From Demequina iriomotensis (GTDB lineage: Bacteria > Actinomycetota > Actinomycetes > Actinomycetales > Demequinaceae): 36,578 bases of DNA. The notes under the pieces were generated by a model, which saw only the letters and a program-made list of their open reading frames with translations, was not told the origin of the DNA and did no database searches. Positions within the stretch are counted from its first letter, which is position 1; every line of letters starts with the position of its first letter. Position numbers and translations under genes: made by a program. Shown here one piece after another: positions 16,232 through 24,401 of this stretch. The stretch is taken from contig NZ_BBME01000024.1 in NCBI RefSeq assembly GCF_000971395.1, forward strand, positions 1 to 36,578, in the 5' to 3' direction.

Positions 16232-17497
16232 TCAGGAATGGGACGGATCGGAGAGGAAGTCGTCGATGTGGGCGAGGAATTCCGCCCACGCTGGCTCGAC
16301 CTCGCCGATGAGGTGGCTCGCGCTGTCCAGCAGCACCAGCTGTGACCGGGGGATGAGCGCAGCCAGCTCGCGCGCCTGCGCGGCCGGGACGCGGGCATCG
16401 TCGCGCGAGTGGAGGATCAGGGTCGGGCAGCGCACCTCGGTGGCGAGGTCCTCGACGTCGATCCGCGCGAACTCCTCGAGGAACCGCACCGCGTTCGCGT
16501 CCGAGGTGGTCCGCCGCTGGAACCCCGTGAAGTCGTCCCAGTCCTGCTGAGAGCCATGCGGCAGGAACTGCGAGGCGAACACGCGCATGAAGCTCGGGTC
16601 CTCGCGACCCCACCCGACGCGCGCGAGGTCGATGTCGAGCGCCGCCGCGGCGCGCTCCGCATCGTCCCTCGCCCGTCGCATGCGCCCCAGCGCGTAGCCG
16701 CCCGCCAGGATCAGCGAGGACACGCGCTCGGGGTGCCGTGCCGCGTAGGCGATAGCGACCGCGGCGCCCTGGGAGACGCCGAGCAGCGGGAACCGCTCGA
16801 GGCCGGCCGCCTCGACGACCGTCTCGAGGTCGGCGACCCAGTCCTCGAAGGAGAACCCCGGGACGTCCCAGTCGGACATGCCGCAGCCGCGCTCGTCGTA
16901 GCGGACCAGGGTCCGGCCCTGGGCGAGCCCGCGGATCCAGTGGGACCACACGGGGCTGTCCCACTCGAGGTCCAGGTGCGTGATCCAGTTCGCGGCCTTC
17001 ATGAGCACGGGGCCCTCGCCGACGGTCGCGTACGCGATGCGCGCACCGTCGGCCGCGGAGCAGTAGCGGATCGACTGGAGCGCCGCGCTCGGGCGTGCCG
17101 TCGCGCGCTGCCCGACCGTCTCGGGGGGCGAGGCGACGCGCGCCGCGAGGGCGACGCCCGCATCGTCCGCGGCGCGGTGGACCACCTCGACGGGGGCCAC
17201 CAGGCGATAGCCGCGCCCGTGCGCCGTGCGGATCACGCGCTGGTCCGCGCCCGTGTCCCCGACCGCGCGGCGCGCCGTGCGCAGCGCGGTGGTGAGCGCG
17301 GCGTCGCTGACGAACTCCGTCTCCCAGACCTGCTCGAGGATCTCCTGCTTGGTCACCACGCGGTCGTGGTGCGAGGTCAGGAGCCGCAGGAGGTCGAAGG
17401 CGCGTGGCTCGACCCGGACCGGCTCGCCCGCGCGCGTGAGCTGGAACCGGGCAGGGTCGAGCTCGAAGTCCTCGAAGCGGTACACCCGGTCGGCCAC
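16232..17497 (-). CDS. Winged-helix DNA-binding domain fused to an alpha/beta hydrolase
   Basis: The 421-residue product has two modules. Residues 1-104 form an OmpR/PhoB-type winged helix (VEPRAFDLLRLLTSHHDRVVTKQEILEQVW, then the recognition helix with ALTTALRTARRAVGD and the wing IRTAHGRGYRLVAP). After a linker, residues 145-421 are an alpha/beta hydrolase with a full triad: S242 in GVSQG, D366/D367 in HSRDDARVP and H395 in SASHLIGE. No receiver domain or membrane segment is present. A DNA-binding regulator whose sensor is a hydrolase, binding or cleaving a small ester or lactone, is the natural inference; such fusions are known in actinobacteria but little studied. The GTG start is preceded by TAGGCT seven bases upstream and TTTACC 18 bases before that. 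Confidence 0.85.
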   Translation of the reverse strand: MADRVYRFEDFELDPARFQLTRAGEPVRVEPRAFDLLRLLTSHHDRVVTKQEILEQVWETEFVSDAALTTALRTARRAVGDTGADQRVIRTAHGRGYRLVAPVEVVHRAADDAGVALAARVASPPETVGQRATARPSAALQSIRYCSAADGARIAYATVGEGPVLMKAANWITHLDLEWDSPVWSHWIRGLAQGRTLVRYDERGCGMSDWDVPGFSFEDWVADLETVVEAAGLERFPLLGVSQGAAVAIAYAARHPERVSSLILAGGYALGRMRRARDDAERAAAALDIDLARVGWGREDPSFMRVFASQFLPHGSQQDWDDFTGFQRRTTSDANAVRFLEEFARIDVEDLATEVRCPTLILHSRDDARVPAAQARELAALIPRSQLVLLDSASHLIGEVEPAWAEFLAHIDDFLSDPSHS

Positions 17498-17504
17498 GCG
17501 CCCG

Positions 17505-17534
17505 AGCCTACCGACACGTTTCAGGCCTGGTAAA
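17505..17534 (-). promoter_or_regulatory. Leaderless promoter of the winged-helix/hydrolase gene
   Basis: On the minus strand TTTACC (17529-17534), an 18-base spacer and TAGGCT (17505-17510) lead to the GTG start seven bases later. The spacing implies transcription from the start codon. There is no ribosome-binding sequence in between. Confidence 0.45.
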
Positions 17535-17597
17535 GAAGGCCGCCCTCGCGCGCGTCCCGCCGGGTGCGCGCACCGGCCGGGCCTGCGACGGCCGGGC

Positions 17598-18323
17598 TCA
17601 GCGGCGCGTGAGGTCCGGCAGGTCCTCGTGCGTGATGACGTCGTAGAGCCCGCGGCCGCGCAGCGCGCGCCGGTACCCGACCGACGCGGTCGCACGGCGC
17701 GGCTGCTGGAGCACGGGCGCGTGGAAGCCGCGGTGGATGACCTCGCGCACGGTGGCGAGGATGTTGTCGCGCGTGTGGACGGTGGGGTCGACGGTGAGCA
17801 GGATCTCGTACTCGACGCCGGACTCGTGGATGGCCTCGAGCGAGGCCCACGCCTGGAAGCCCGCGGTGTCCGAACCGGTGATGTGCTCGTACATGCCGGG
17901 CGTGCCCTTGAGGTCGAACCGCACCCAGTCGACCGTCGGAAGCACCGAGGCGACGCGGCCCGGGTGCGCACCCATGGTGTGCAGGCCGATCTCATAGCCG
18001 AGCGAGCGCGCCTCGCGGATCGCCGACACGAGGCCGTCCTGGCGCGTCGGCTCGCCGCCGCCGAACACCACCGCGTCCACCACGTCGCTGTGCGACGACA
18101 GCTGCTCGACCACCTGACGCCACGTCACGCGGCCCTGGCCGGTCGGGTCGTGGCTCTCGGGGGTGCCGCAGTACGCGCACAGCCACGGGCAGCCCTGCAA
18201 CGTGACGGTCGCGGCGATGCGCCCGGGCCACGCATGCGTGCACGAGGAGAGGAAGTCCGCGATCGCGAGCGCGTCCGCGTCCTGCGCGGCGAGGGCGGTG
18301 AGGTCGATCTCGGTGGTGGACAT
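17598..18323 (-). CDS. nrdG: Anaerobic ribonucleotide reductase activating protein (radical SAM)
   Basis: The 241-residue radical-SAM protein has the cluster motif CPWLCAYC (C45, C49, C52; CX3CX2C), the VVFGGGEPTRQ motif and the DLKG strand typical of NrdG-type activases. Family members use S-adenosylmethionine to make the glycyl radical of the anaerobic ribonucleotide reductase NrdD. The ATG is fixed by AGGAGG eight bases upstream, although the frame stays open another 258 bases. NrdD is usually the neighbouring gene but is absent on both sides here, so the partner must be elsewhere or this is a related activase. Confidence 0.8.
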   Translation of the reverse strand: MSTTEIDLTALAAQDADALAIADFLSSCTHAWPGRIAATVTLQGCPWLCAYCGTPESHDPTGQGRVTWRQVVEQLSSHSDVVDAVVFGGGEPTRQDGLVSAIREARSLGYEIGLHTMGAHPGRVASVLPTVDWVRFDLKGTPGMYEHITGSDTAGFQAWASLEAIHESGVEYEILLTVDPTVHTRDNILATVREVIHRGFHAPVLQQPRRATASVGYRRALRGRGLYDVITHEDLPDLTRR

Positions 18324-18749
18324 GGGGAGGGCCTCCTGAGCCGGCAGGGCCGCGGGATCGCCGCGACGTCCTGCATCGACGTCCTGTGCGAACGCCTTCA
18401 GGGTGCGCCGCGCCGGCCGGTCAGGCTCAGGCGACACACCGGTGTGCGGGGATTCGTCGACAAGGGGGCGGTGGGACTCCACCGGCGCCGCCTCGACGTG
18501 ACCGTCGCCATCCATCCCCGTGTCCGCTGAGCTCGCGTCGAATGCCGAGGTAGCAGCGCTGGCGATGAACGTCGATGTCACTCTGCCAAATTACGTCCTG
18601 GGGTGTCCCTACGCCTCGGACCAGGGTCCCAGTTCAGACGAAATCGAGGCCAGGTCGGGACCAAGGTCTGGCAAAGATCGGAAAGGAAGGCACAAGGATG
18701 CGTGGCCGCCGAGACGGCCCGTCCGGAAGGTGAGATCCCGGCGCCTCCC
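18324..18749. other. 426-bp gap: long nrdG leader, no clear gene
   Basis: The part next to nrdG (18324-18581) is open in the nrdG frame but reads as low-complexity acidic sequence with no recognisable domain and lies upstream of a strong ribosome site, so it is taken as untranslated leader. TAATTT on the minus strand (complement of 18588-18593) could be a -10 for a leader of about 260 nt. I found no cobalamin riboswitch or NrdR box. The rest holds the 3' flank of the methyltransferase gene with no obvious terminator. Confidence 0.4.
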
Positions 18750-20273
18750 TCAGGCGAGGAAGCCGTCCGCCGCCAGCTCGCGGATCGCCGGCACCAGCCC
18801 GGCGAGCATCGTCCCCGCGGGCACGTCGAGGAGCGCGGCGAGCGCGTGGGCGATCTGCCCCGCGGTGAGCTCGCCGTCGCACGCCCCGACGAAGCCCGCG
18901 AGCGCCGTGTCCATCGACACCGAGCGGCCGAGCCCGGCGCCCTGACGCAGGAGGATGTACTGAGGGTCGGCCTGCAGCACCGGCCCGTAGGACTCGCGGG
19001 TGACGTCCGGCGCGGCGGTCCAGGCCGTGTCGAGCAGCGCCTCATCGGACAGCGCGCTCACGCGGTCGTGCGCTGCCAGCGCGGACACGAGGTAGCCGCC
19101 GAACGGCTCCTGCAGCGCGCCCTCGTGCTGCTCGAGGCGCCGCAGCATGGGCGTCCCCGACACGGGCCGGCGCAGCAGCACCATGCCGAAGCCCACCGCC
19201 CGCACGCCGCGCGCGTCGAAGTCGGCGAGGTATGCCGCGTAGGCGCGCTCGAACGCCGCGCGCCCACGCTCGGGGGTCACGCCCGCGTCGCGCAGCCACG
19301 TCTCGGCGTACTCGGCGGCGTCGAGCTCGTCGCGCTCGATCACCCACGCGTCGAGCGGCCGGCCCGCCGAGGCCGACGCCTCGAGCCAGGCCTCGAGCCC
19401 TTCGCTCCAGGAGTCGCCGTGGATCTCCCAGTTGCCGAGCATCTGCGCCACGCCGCCCGGCGCGAGCACCGACCCGACGCTGGAGACCAGCGAGGACACG
19501 ATCCCGTCCCCCTGCTGACCCCCGTCGCGGTACTCGAAGCTGGGCGCGTCCGGCGGCGTGATGACGAACGGCGGGTTCGACACCACCAGATCGAACTCCT
19601 CGCCCGCCACCGGCTCGAGCATCGAGCCCTCGCGCAGGTCCCAGCCGGCGGCGGCGTTGAGGGCCTGGTTGAACGCGGCATAGGCGAGCGCGCGGCGCGA
19701 GATGTCCGTCGCGACCACCGAGTCGGCGTGGAGCGACGCGTGCAGCGCCTGGATGCCGCAGCCCGTGCCCAGGTCGAGCACGCGGCCCACCGGCGCGCGC
19801 ATCGTCATCCCCGCGAGCGTGAGCGAGGCGCCGCCGATCCCGAGCACGTGATCGTCGCGCAGCCGCTGCCCGGTGACGGCCTCGCCCTGGTCGGAGGCGA
19901 CCCACCAGCGCGCCTCGCCGTCGGCGTCGACCGCGCTGTACGGCCGGAGGTCGACGCGCGCGCGGACCTCGCCGCCCGAGGTCTCGACCAGGCCGAGGCG
20001 TGTCCCGCCGTCCGCCCCGGTCGCCGGCAGCGCGGCGTCGAGGTCGCGCGTGGACACCGTGTCGCCGAGGAGGAACAGCCGGGTGAGCGTCGCCTGGGCG
20101 GTGGACGATGCGCGGGCCGCCATACGCGCCGGCAGCACCTGCTCGCGGCCGAGCGCGCGCGCCGCCCGCTCGCCCACGACGGCTTCGACCGCGTCGACGG
20201 TCCACTCGGCAAGGTCGCTGCGAAGCGCGTCGGCGGAGGCGGGATCGGGCAGCGCGGGGACGTCGAGGCTCAC
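18750..20273 (-). CDS. Class I SAM-dependent methyltransferase with N- and C-terminal accessory domains
   Basis: The 507-residue product has an N-terminal domain of about 140 residues (helical, then RLGLVE and a small beta part), a central Rossmann methyltransferase with VLDLGTGCGIQALHAS (SAM-binding glycine loop), VATDIS, and the NPPF catalytic motif in VVSNPPFVI, and a C-terminal domain of about 170 residues. The NPPF motif marks enzymes that methylate a planar nitrogen of a nucleobase or glutamine (HemK/RsmC/TrmN6 type). The three-part build is typical of an actinobacterial family of unknown substrate. The GTG start lies seven bases after TAGCCT (complement of 20281-20286), implying leaderless transcription; it is divergent from the next gene. 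Confidence 0.8.
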   Translation of the reverse strand: MSLDVPALPDPASADALRSDLAEWTVDAVEAVVGERAARALGREQVLPARMAARASSTAQATLTRLFLLGDTVSTRDLDAALPATGADGGTRLGLVETSGGEVRARVDLRPYSAVDADGEARWWVASDQGEAVTGQRLRDDHVLGIGGASLTLAGMTMRAPVGRVLDLGTGCGIQALHASLHADSVVATDISRRALAYAAFNQALNAAAGWDLREGSMLEPVAGEEFDLVVSNPPFVITPPDAPSFEYRDGGQQGDGIVSSLVSSVGSVLAPGGVAQMLGNWEIHGDSWSEGLEAWLEASASAGRPLDAWVIERDELDAAEYAETWLRDAGVTPERGRAAFERAYAAYLADFDARGVRAVGFGMVLLRRPVSGTPMLRRLEQHEGALQEPFGGYLVSALAAHDRVSALSDEALLDTAWTAAPDVTRESYGPVLQADPQYILLRQGAGLGRSVSMDTALAGFVGACDGELTAGQIAHALAALLDVPAGTMLAGLVPAIRELAADGFLA

Positions 20274-20280
20274 GCCATCG

Positions 20281-20286
20281 AGGCTA
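20281..20286 (-). promoter_or_regulatory. -10 box for leaderless methyltransferase transcript
   Basis: TAGCCT on the minus strand with seven bases to the GTG start. It is 14 bp from the -35 of the divergent promoter at 20300-20328, so the two promoters lie back to back and may compete for polymerase. Confidence 0.4.
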
Positions 20287-20299
20287 GTGCGCGACGTCC

Positions 20300-20328
20300 T
20301 TGACTGCGCACGCAGGGAGGGCGATGCT
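20300..20328 (+). promoter_or_regulatory. Leaderless promoter of the small membrane protein gene
   Basis: TTGACT (20300-20305), a 17-base spacer and GATGCT (20323-20328) are followed by six bases and an ATG. Both boxes and both spacings fit a sigma-70-type promoter firing at the start codon. A GGGAGGG stretch in the spacer is too far upstream to be the ribosome site of a leaderless message. Confidence 0.55.
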
Positions 20329-20334
20329 GACGCC

Positions 20335-20775
20335 ATGCCCTCTACCTGGGGTCTCGCCGTCGAGGCCGACGTCGACGCGCCACGCGAGGTGTTCACCGTC
20401 CGCGATGGCGAGCTGATCGACGCGGGCATCCGGTGCACGGTGGGGATGACGAGCCTCGACTGCGTCGAGGCCGCATCCGGCGCGTTCGCGTTCTCGCAGA
20501 TCGAGGTCGAATGGGCGACCGACCCCGTGCCGGACGGCGCGCTGCTCGATGCGGGTCAGGCCGGGTGGTTCGTGATCGTGGGAGGGACGGCGGAGCCGCT
20601 GACGACCGTCGACGGCGCCGCCCTGCCGCTCACCGAGGCGATCGCCGCGGCCGAGGACCCCGGCTACCCGGGGTGGGAGCCCGCGCTGCAGCAATGGGGG
20701 CCGTTCGTCGCCGTCGCCGTGCTGCTCACGGCCGCCGCCGGATGGCTCGCCGTACGCAGGCGTCGCGTGCCGTAG
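20335..20775 (+). CDS. Hypothetical protein with a C-terminal membrane anchor
   Basis: The 146-residue product has a globular part of about 115 residues with two cysteines (CTVGMTSLDC), a single hydrophobic segment at about 119-138 and a basic end RRRRVP, so it is probably tail-anchored with the main part either outside or in the cytoplasm. There is no signal peptide. I do not recognise the family. The start is supported by the promoter six bases upstream. It faces the GNAT gene across a 201-bp gap rich in repeats. Confidence 0.6.
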   Translation: MPSTWGLAVEADVDAPREVFTVRDGELIDAGIRCTVGMTSLDCVEAASGAFAFSQIEVEWATDPVPDGALLDAGQAGWFVIVGGTAEPLTTVDGAALPLTEAIAAAEDPGYPGWEPALQQWGPFVAVAVLLTAAAGWLAVRRRRVP

Positions 20776-20798
20776 CCACCGGGCGACCTCTCACACGC

Positions 20799-20912
20799 GG
20801 GATCGTGAGGTCGTCGTGCCCGATCAGGCCTACGTGCAGGTGATCTGGAGACCCTTGCCCCGGTTCGGCGCCCACGCGTTGCCCGCTCATCACGCCGAGA
20901 CCTCAAGATCCC
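20799..20912. repeat. 114-bp element with 14-bp terminal inverted repeats (MITE/REP-like)
   Basis: The ends are GGGATCGTGAGGTC (20799-20812) and GACCTCAAGATCCC (20899-20912), an inverted pair with one mismatch. No protein is coded inside. The right end runs into CAAGATCCCCTGCGCGAAGCG (20904-20924 counted with its flank), which is repeated with one change at 20945-20965, so half-elements are also present. The left end overlaps a small hairpin (CGACCTC 20784-20790 with GAGGTCG 20807-20813) that may end transcription from the left gene. Confidence 0.55.
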
Positions 20913-20965
20913 CTGCGCGAAGCGTCGGATCCGCCGAGGAACCGCAAGATTCCCTGCGCGAAGCG
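20904..20965 (+). repeat. Two direct 21-bp repeats, 41-bp period
   Basis: The unit CAAGAT-(C/T)-CCCTGCGCGAAGCG occurs at 20904-20924 and 20945-20965 with one difference. It overlaps the right end of the inverted-repeat element. It lies just past the stop of the leftward GNAT gene. Confidence 0.75.
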
Positions 20966-20976
20966 CGGGCCCTGGC

Positions 20977-21504
20977 TCAGAGCGCGCGCACCATCTGGAG
21001 CTCCGCTCCGATCGCGCTGTCGAACCGATGCCCCGTCTCCGCGAAGCCGAGCCGCGCGTACGCCTTCCGCGCTCGAGGGTTGTCCTCATGCACGTCGAGG
21101 TAGAGCCGGTCGAGCCCCTCGTCGCGCGTCCATGCCGCCGCGCGCTCCACCATCGCGCCGAGCAGCCCGCTCCCCCGCACCGCGGGCGCGAGGTACACGC
21201 CGACGAGCGTCGCCCGCCTCTCCGCGATCACGGCGCCGAAGTAGTCGGAGGACCCCGCCCCCTGCACCAGCACCGCGACGTTGGCCACGAACGCATCCCC
21301 GGCCTCGGCGAGCAGCTGGAGCACCTCGCCGCCGTGCGAGGCCCGCGCGGCGCGCTCGATCCAGAACTCGTCGGGCCGGGCGCGTGCATCGTCGAGGGTC
21401 TCGAGGAACGCGACCGGCGCGGCCGGGTCGGCCAACGCCTCCAGGCGCAGGTCGCGCGCCCGCGCCCAGTCCTCGGGGCGGACGCGACGGACGATGGGTG
21501 CCAT
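20977..21504 (-). CDS. GNAT-family N-acetyltransferase
   Basis: The 175-residue product has the GNAT fold: an N-terminal VRRVRPEDWARARDLRLEAL helix region, motif A with VGVYLAPAVRGSGLLGAMV (acetyl-CoA pyrophosphate loop, R/GxGxxG-like variant) and motif B with LYLDVHEDNPRARKAYARLGF. It transfers an acetyl group to an amine; the acceptor is unknown. It is the last gene of a three-gene unit: its ATG overlaps the peptidase stop (TGATG), so the genes are translated together. Confidence 0.88.
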   Translation of the reverse strand: MAPIVRRVRPEDWARARDLRLEALADPAAPVAFLETLDDARARPDEFWIERAARASHGGEVLQLLAEAGDAFVANVAVLVQGAGSSDYFGAVIAERRATLVGVYLAPAVRGSGLLGAMVERAAAWTRDEGLDRLYLDVHEDNPRARKAYARLGFAETGHRFDSAIGAELQMVRAL

Positions 21505-22862
21505 CACCCCAGTCTGGAGGACGTGAGCAGGGCGCGGTAGAAGGCGACCCCGCGGCCGAGCGACTCGATCTCGACCTTCTCGTTCGGACCGTGCACGGCC
21601 TCGCGCTGCGGCCTCGACATCCTGAGCGGCGCGAAGCGGTAGGTCGCCCCGGACATCGGCGCGAGGTGGCGCGAGTCCGACGCGGCGAGCATGACGTACG
21701 GGATCGCGAGCGCCTCGGGGTAGGACGCCCCGACGGCCTCGAGCATCGCCGCCCACCGCGCATCGTCCCCGCGCGGGGAGACCGGCGACGGCTCCGAGGG
21801 GAGCTCGGGCTCGACCGTGACACGAGGATCGCGCACCACCGCGCGCACGTGCGCCACGGCCTCCGCCACGCTCGACCCGACCGCGATGCGGAGGTTGAGG
21901 ACCGCGGTCGCACGCGTCGCGAGCACGTTGTGCGCGGGGCTGCCCTCGAGCTGGGTGATCGCGACGGTGGTGCGGACCATCGCGGCGAGTTCGGGGCTCA
22001 GGCGCGGCATGACGCGCGCGAGCACACCGCGGAGGGACGATGCGCGGCGCAGCAGCGCGCCGAGCGGTCCCTTCACCCGACCGCCGACCAGCTCGAGCAT
22101 CTCCACGGAGACGTCGTTGACGGCCGCGGGGTGCGGATGCGCCTCGATGCGCGCGAGGGCGTTCGCGAGGATGCCGGGCGCCGACTCGCGCGGCGGGGTC
22201 GACGCGTGCCCGCCCAGCCCCTCGACGGTGAGCCGCACGTCGACGATGCCCTTCTCGGAGACGCCGATGACCGCCGCCTCGCCGTCGAATCCGGGGAAGG
22301 CGCCCGTGGCGACCGCCCCGCCCTCGTCGAGGACGAGCCACGGGACGATGCCGCGCTCGCCCAGGAGCGCCGCGGCCTCCGTCGCGCACGCGCCGTACGA
22401 CTCCTCGTCCGCGCCCATGAGGAGGTAGAGGTCGTGCGCCGGGGCCCAGCCCTCGTCCAGGAGGGACTCCACCGCCTCGAGCATCACGACGAGCGCGCCC
22501 TTGTCGTCGAGCGCGCCGCGGCCGTGGACCCAGCCGTCGACGATGGCGCCCGCGAACGGCTCGTGCTCCCAGCCCTCGGTCGCCCAGTCCTGCGGCACGG
22601 GGACCACGTCCTGATGCGCCATGAGGACCACGGGACGGCCCGCCGCGGCGCCGGGCACCCTCAGCAGCAGGCCGGCGCGGCCGATGCTCTCGACGTCGTG
22701 GGAGAACACGCGCGGATAGAAGGTGCGGAGCGCATCGTGCAACGCGGCGAAGCGCGCCGCCGTGGCCTCGTCGTGCGGGCCCGCATCCCGCGGCGTGACC
22801 GTGGGGATCCGGATGAGCGCGGCGAGGCGCTCCGCGACCTGATCGGCGGCGGGCACGGTCAT
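21504..22862 (-). CDS. M20-family metallopeptidase / carboxypeptidase
   Basis: The 452-residue product is a zinc peptidase of the M20 family. Metal and catalytic residues are visible: H83 in MAHQDVVPV with the catalytic Asp two positions on, D119/D120 in GRGALDDKG, the E153-E154 pair in GADEESYG, D in LVLDEGG and the C-terminal His in ASDSRHLAP; a dimerisation domain with GGHASTPP lies between. The length and the GALDDKG form are closest to the PM20D1-like carboxypeptidase/aminoacylase branch. It overlaps the transporter gene before it (ATGA) and the acetyltransferase after it (TGATG), suggesting uptake or export and processing of an N-acyl or peptide compound. Confidence 0.87.
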   Translation of the reverse strand: MTVPAADQVAERLAALIRIPTVTPRDAGPHDEATAARFAALHDALRTFYPRVFSHDVESIGRAGLLLRVPGAAAGRPVVLMAHQDVVPVPQDWATEGWEHEPFAGAIVDGWVHGRGALDDKGALVVMLEAVESLLDEGWAPAHDLYLLMGADEESYGACATEAAALLGERGIVPWLVLDEGGAVATGAFPGFDGEAAVIGVSEKGIVDVRLTVEGLGGHASTPPRESAPGILANALARIEAHPHPAAVNDVSVEMLELVGGRVKGPLGALLRRASSLRGVLARVMPRLSPELAAMVRTTVAITQLEGSPAHNVLATRATAVLNLRIAVGSSVAEAVAHVRAVVRDPRVTVEPELPSEPSPVSPRGDDARWAAMLEAVGASYPEALAIPYVMLAASDSRHLAPMSGATYRFAPLRMSRPQREAVHGPNEKVEIESLGRGVAFYRALLTSSRLG

Positions 22863-24313
22863 CGGGCGCCCGCCGCCTCGGCCTCGAGCGGGTCGACGTT
22901 GTGCTGGAACGCGACCTTCGGCACCGCGAAGAGGCACAGCGCCGCGACGATGGCGGTGCCGCCGCAGATCGCCCACACGGTCACGTAGCCGGACAGGGTT
23001 CCCGCCGTGCTCTCGCCGCCGGCCCCCGCCGCGACCCCGCTGACGAGCGCGATCGCGAAGGCCGTGGATGCGAACGCGCCGCCGAGCGTCTTGGTGGTGT
23101 TGGTGAGCCCGGTCGCCATCGCCGTCTGGTGCGGGGGCGCCGCCGAGGCTGCCGCCGCGGGCAGGGCCGCGACCAACGCACCGGAGCCGAGCCCGGCCAC
23201 GACCATGCAGGACACGACCGCGGCGGTGCTGCCGTGCAGCGGGATGAGGGCGAGGTAGCCGCCGGCGACCAGGAACGATGCGCCGATGAGCACCGCGCGC
23301 GGGCTGAAGCGGGCGCTCAGCCGGGCGAAGAGCAGCGCGCCGACGAGGAGCGACATCACGTAGGCGCCGATGAGGTACGAGGTGGTCGCGCTGGTGAGCC
23401 CCAGTCCGTAGCCGACCTCGTCGGGGTCGGTGCGCGCGAAGGTCGACAGCGGTCCCTGCGCGCCCAGCACGCTCACGCCGAACAGCGTCGCCGTGAGGAT
23501 GACGGGCCACACCGTGGGCTGCTTGAGCAGCGCGATGTCGACGAGCGGCTCGCCGGCGGCGCGCTCGACGCGGACGAACAGCCACATGAGCGCCGCGCCG
23601 AGCGCGAGCATCACGGCCACCCACGGCGTGAAGCCGTCGAGACGGATGAGGGACAGCCCGCCGGTCAGGGCGAGCAGGCCCAGGGTCAGCACCACGGTGC
23701 CCGTCGTGTCGATCGAGCCGCCGGCCCGCACGCCGGTGTCGGGCACCTTGAGGATCACGACCGCGAGCGCGACGGTCACCATCGCGGCTGGCACGCTGAG
23801 GCTCGCCCAGAGGGGAAGCATGCCGCCCAGCTGTCCGGCCGCGAGCGCGCCGAGGATGGCGCCGGCCTGGAGCGCGGCGACGATGATGCCGGCGCCGCGT
23901 CGCGTGAGCGCGGCCCCGTCCTCCCGGTCGCGAGCCCGCGAGTGGATGATCGCGACGTTGAGCGGCAGCCACACCACGTAGAAGCCCTGGATGGCCCACG
24001 CGAGCACGAACAGCGGGAAGCTCGGCGCGAACGCGAGCGCCCAGCTCGCGACGGCGGTCACCACGAGCGAGCCGATGAGCACCTTGCGGTGGCCGATCAT
24101 GTCGCCCAGGCGCGCGAGCACCGGCACCACGATCGCGCTCAGCAGCAGCTGCGCCGCCTCGAACCAGTTGACGTCGGCGTCGTGGATCCCGAGGTGCCGC
24201 GCGATGTCCGTCAGCAGGGGCGTGTAGTAGCCCTGCAGGACCCCCGACGTGCCCTCGACCACGACGAGCGCGCCGACCACACCCCCTGCCAGCTTCGTGC
24301 TCATGCGTGCCAT
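22859..24313 (-). CDS. Major facilitator superfamily transporter (DHA2-like, about 14 helices)
   Basis: The 484-residue product has about 14 hydrophobic segments and the MFS motif A in the form ARLGDMIGHRKV between helices 2 and 3. The 14-helix form is typical of DHA2 drug:H+ antiporters, so export of a small molecule is likely. ATG at 24313 is used; ATG at 24304 (MSTKLAG) is equally possible because neither has a ribosome site. The stop overlaps the peptidase start. Upstream are four tandem 9-bp units (24352-24387) that separate it from the next gene. Confidence 0.85.
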   Translation of the reverse strand: MARMSTKLAGGVVGALVVVEGTSGVLQGYYTPLLTDIARHLGIHDADVNWFEAAQLLLSAIVVPVLARLGDMIGHRKVLIGSLVVTAVASWALAFAPSFPLFVLAWAIQGFYVVWLPLNVAIIHSRARDREDGAALTRRGAGIIVAALQAGAILGALAAGQLGGMLPLWASLSVPAAMVTVALAVVILKVPDTGVRAGGSIDTTGTVVLTLGLLALTGGLSLIRLDGFTPWVAVMLALGAALMWLFVRVERAAGEPLVDIALLKQPTVWPVILTATLFGVSVLGAQGPLSTFARTDPDEVGYGLGLTSATTSYLIGAYVMSLLVGALLFARLSARFSPRAVLIGASFLVAGGYLALIPLHGSTAAVVSCMVVAGLGSGALVAALPAAAASAAPPHQTAMATGLTNTTKTLGGAFASTAFAIALVSGVAAGAGGESTAGTLSGYVTVWAICGGTAIVAALCLFAVPKVAFQHNVDPLEAEAAGAR

Positions 24314-24351
24314 GCCCGCATGGTTCCAGAGCCGTGTGTCGCCAAGGTTGC

Positions 24352-24387
24352 GGCGCGCCCGGTGCGCCCGGTGCGCCCGGTGCGCCT
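24352..24387 (+). repeat. Four tandem 9-bp units GGTGCGCCC
   Basis: Three units (24361-24369, 24370-24378, 24379-24387, the last with one change) follow a fourth, GGCGCGCCC. They lie between the stop of the small membrane protein gene and the start of the transporter gene, where a change in copy number would alter promoter spacing. Confidence 0.8.
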
Positions 24388-24401
24388 GGCCGGCGCCGTG
24401 C

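Noticed and set aside
18324..18581. In-frame N-terminal extension of nrdG
   Set aside because: AGGAGG eight bases before the internal ATG sets the start, the radical-SAM protein is of normal length from there, and the upstream part has no domain pattern.
18698..18733. 11-codon mini-ORF with a good ribosome site (AAAGGAAGG) on the + strand
   Set aside because: It is too short to judge, stands in a gap between leftward genes, and no regulatory leader-peptide pattern or following + strand gene is present.
20799..20912. Complete insertion sequence
   Set aside because: Only 114 bp with no transposase reading frame and no target duplication seen; kept as a repeat element only.
24352..24387. 9-bp tandem units as a regulatory switch
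   Set aside because: Four short GC-rich units are easily produced by slippage; without strain comparison nothing supports a switching role.
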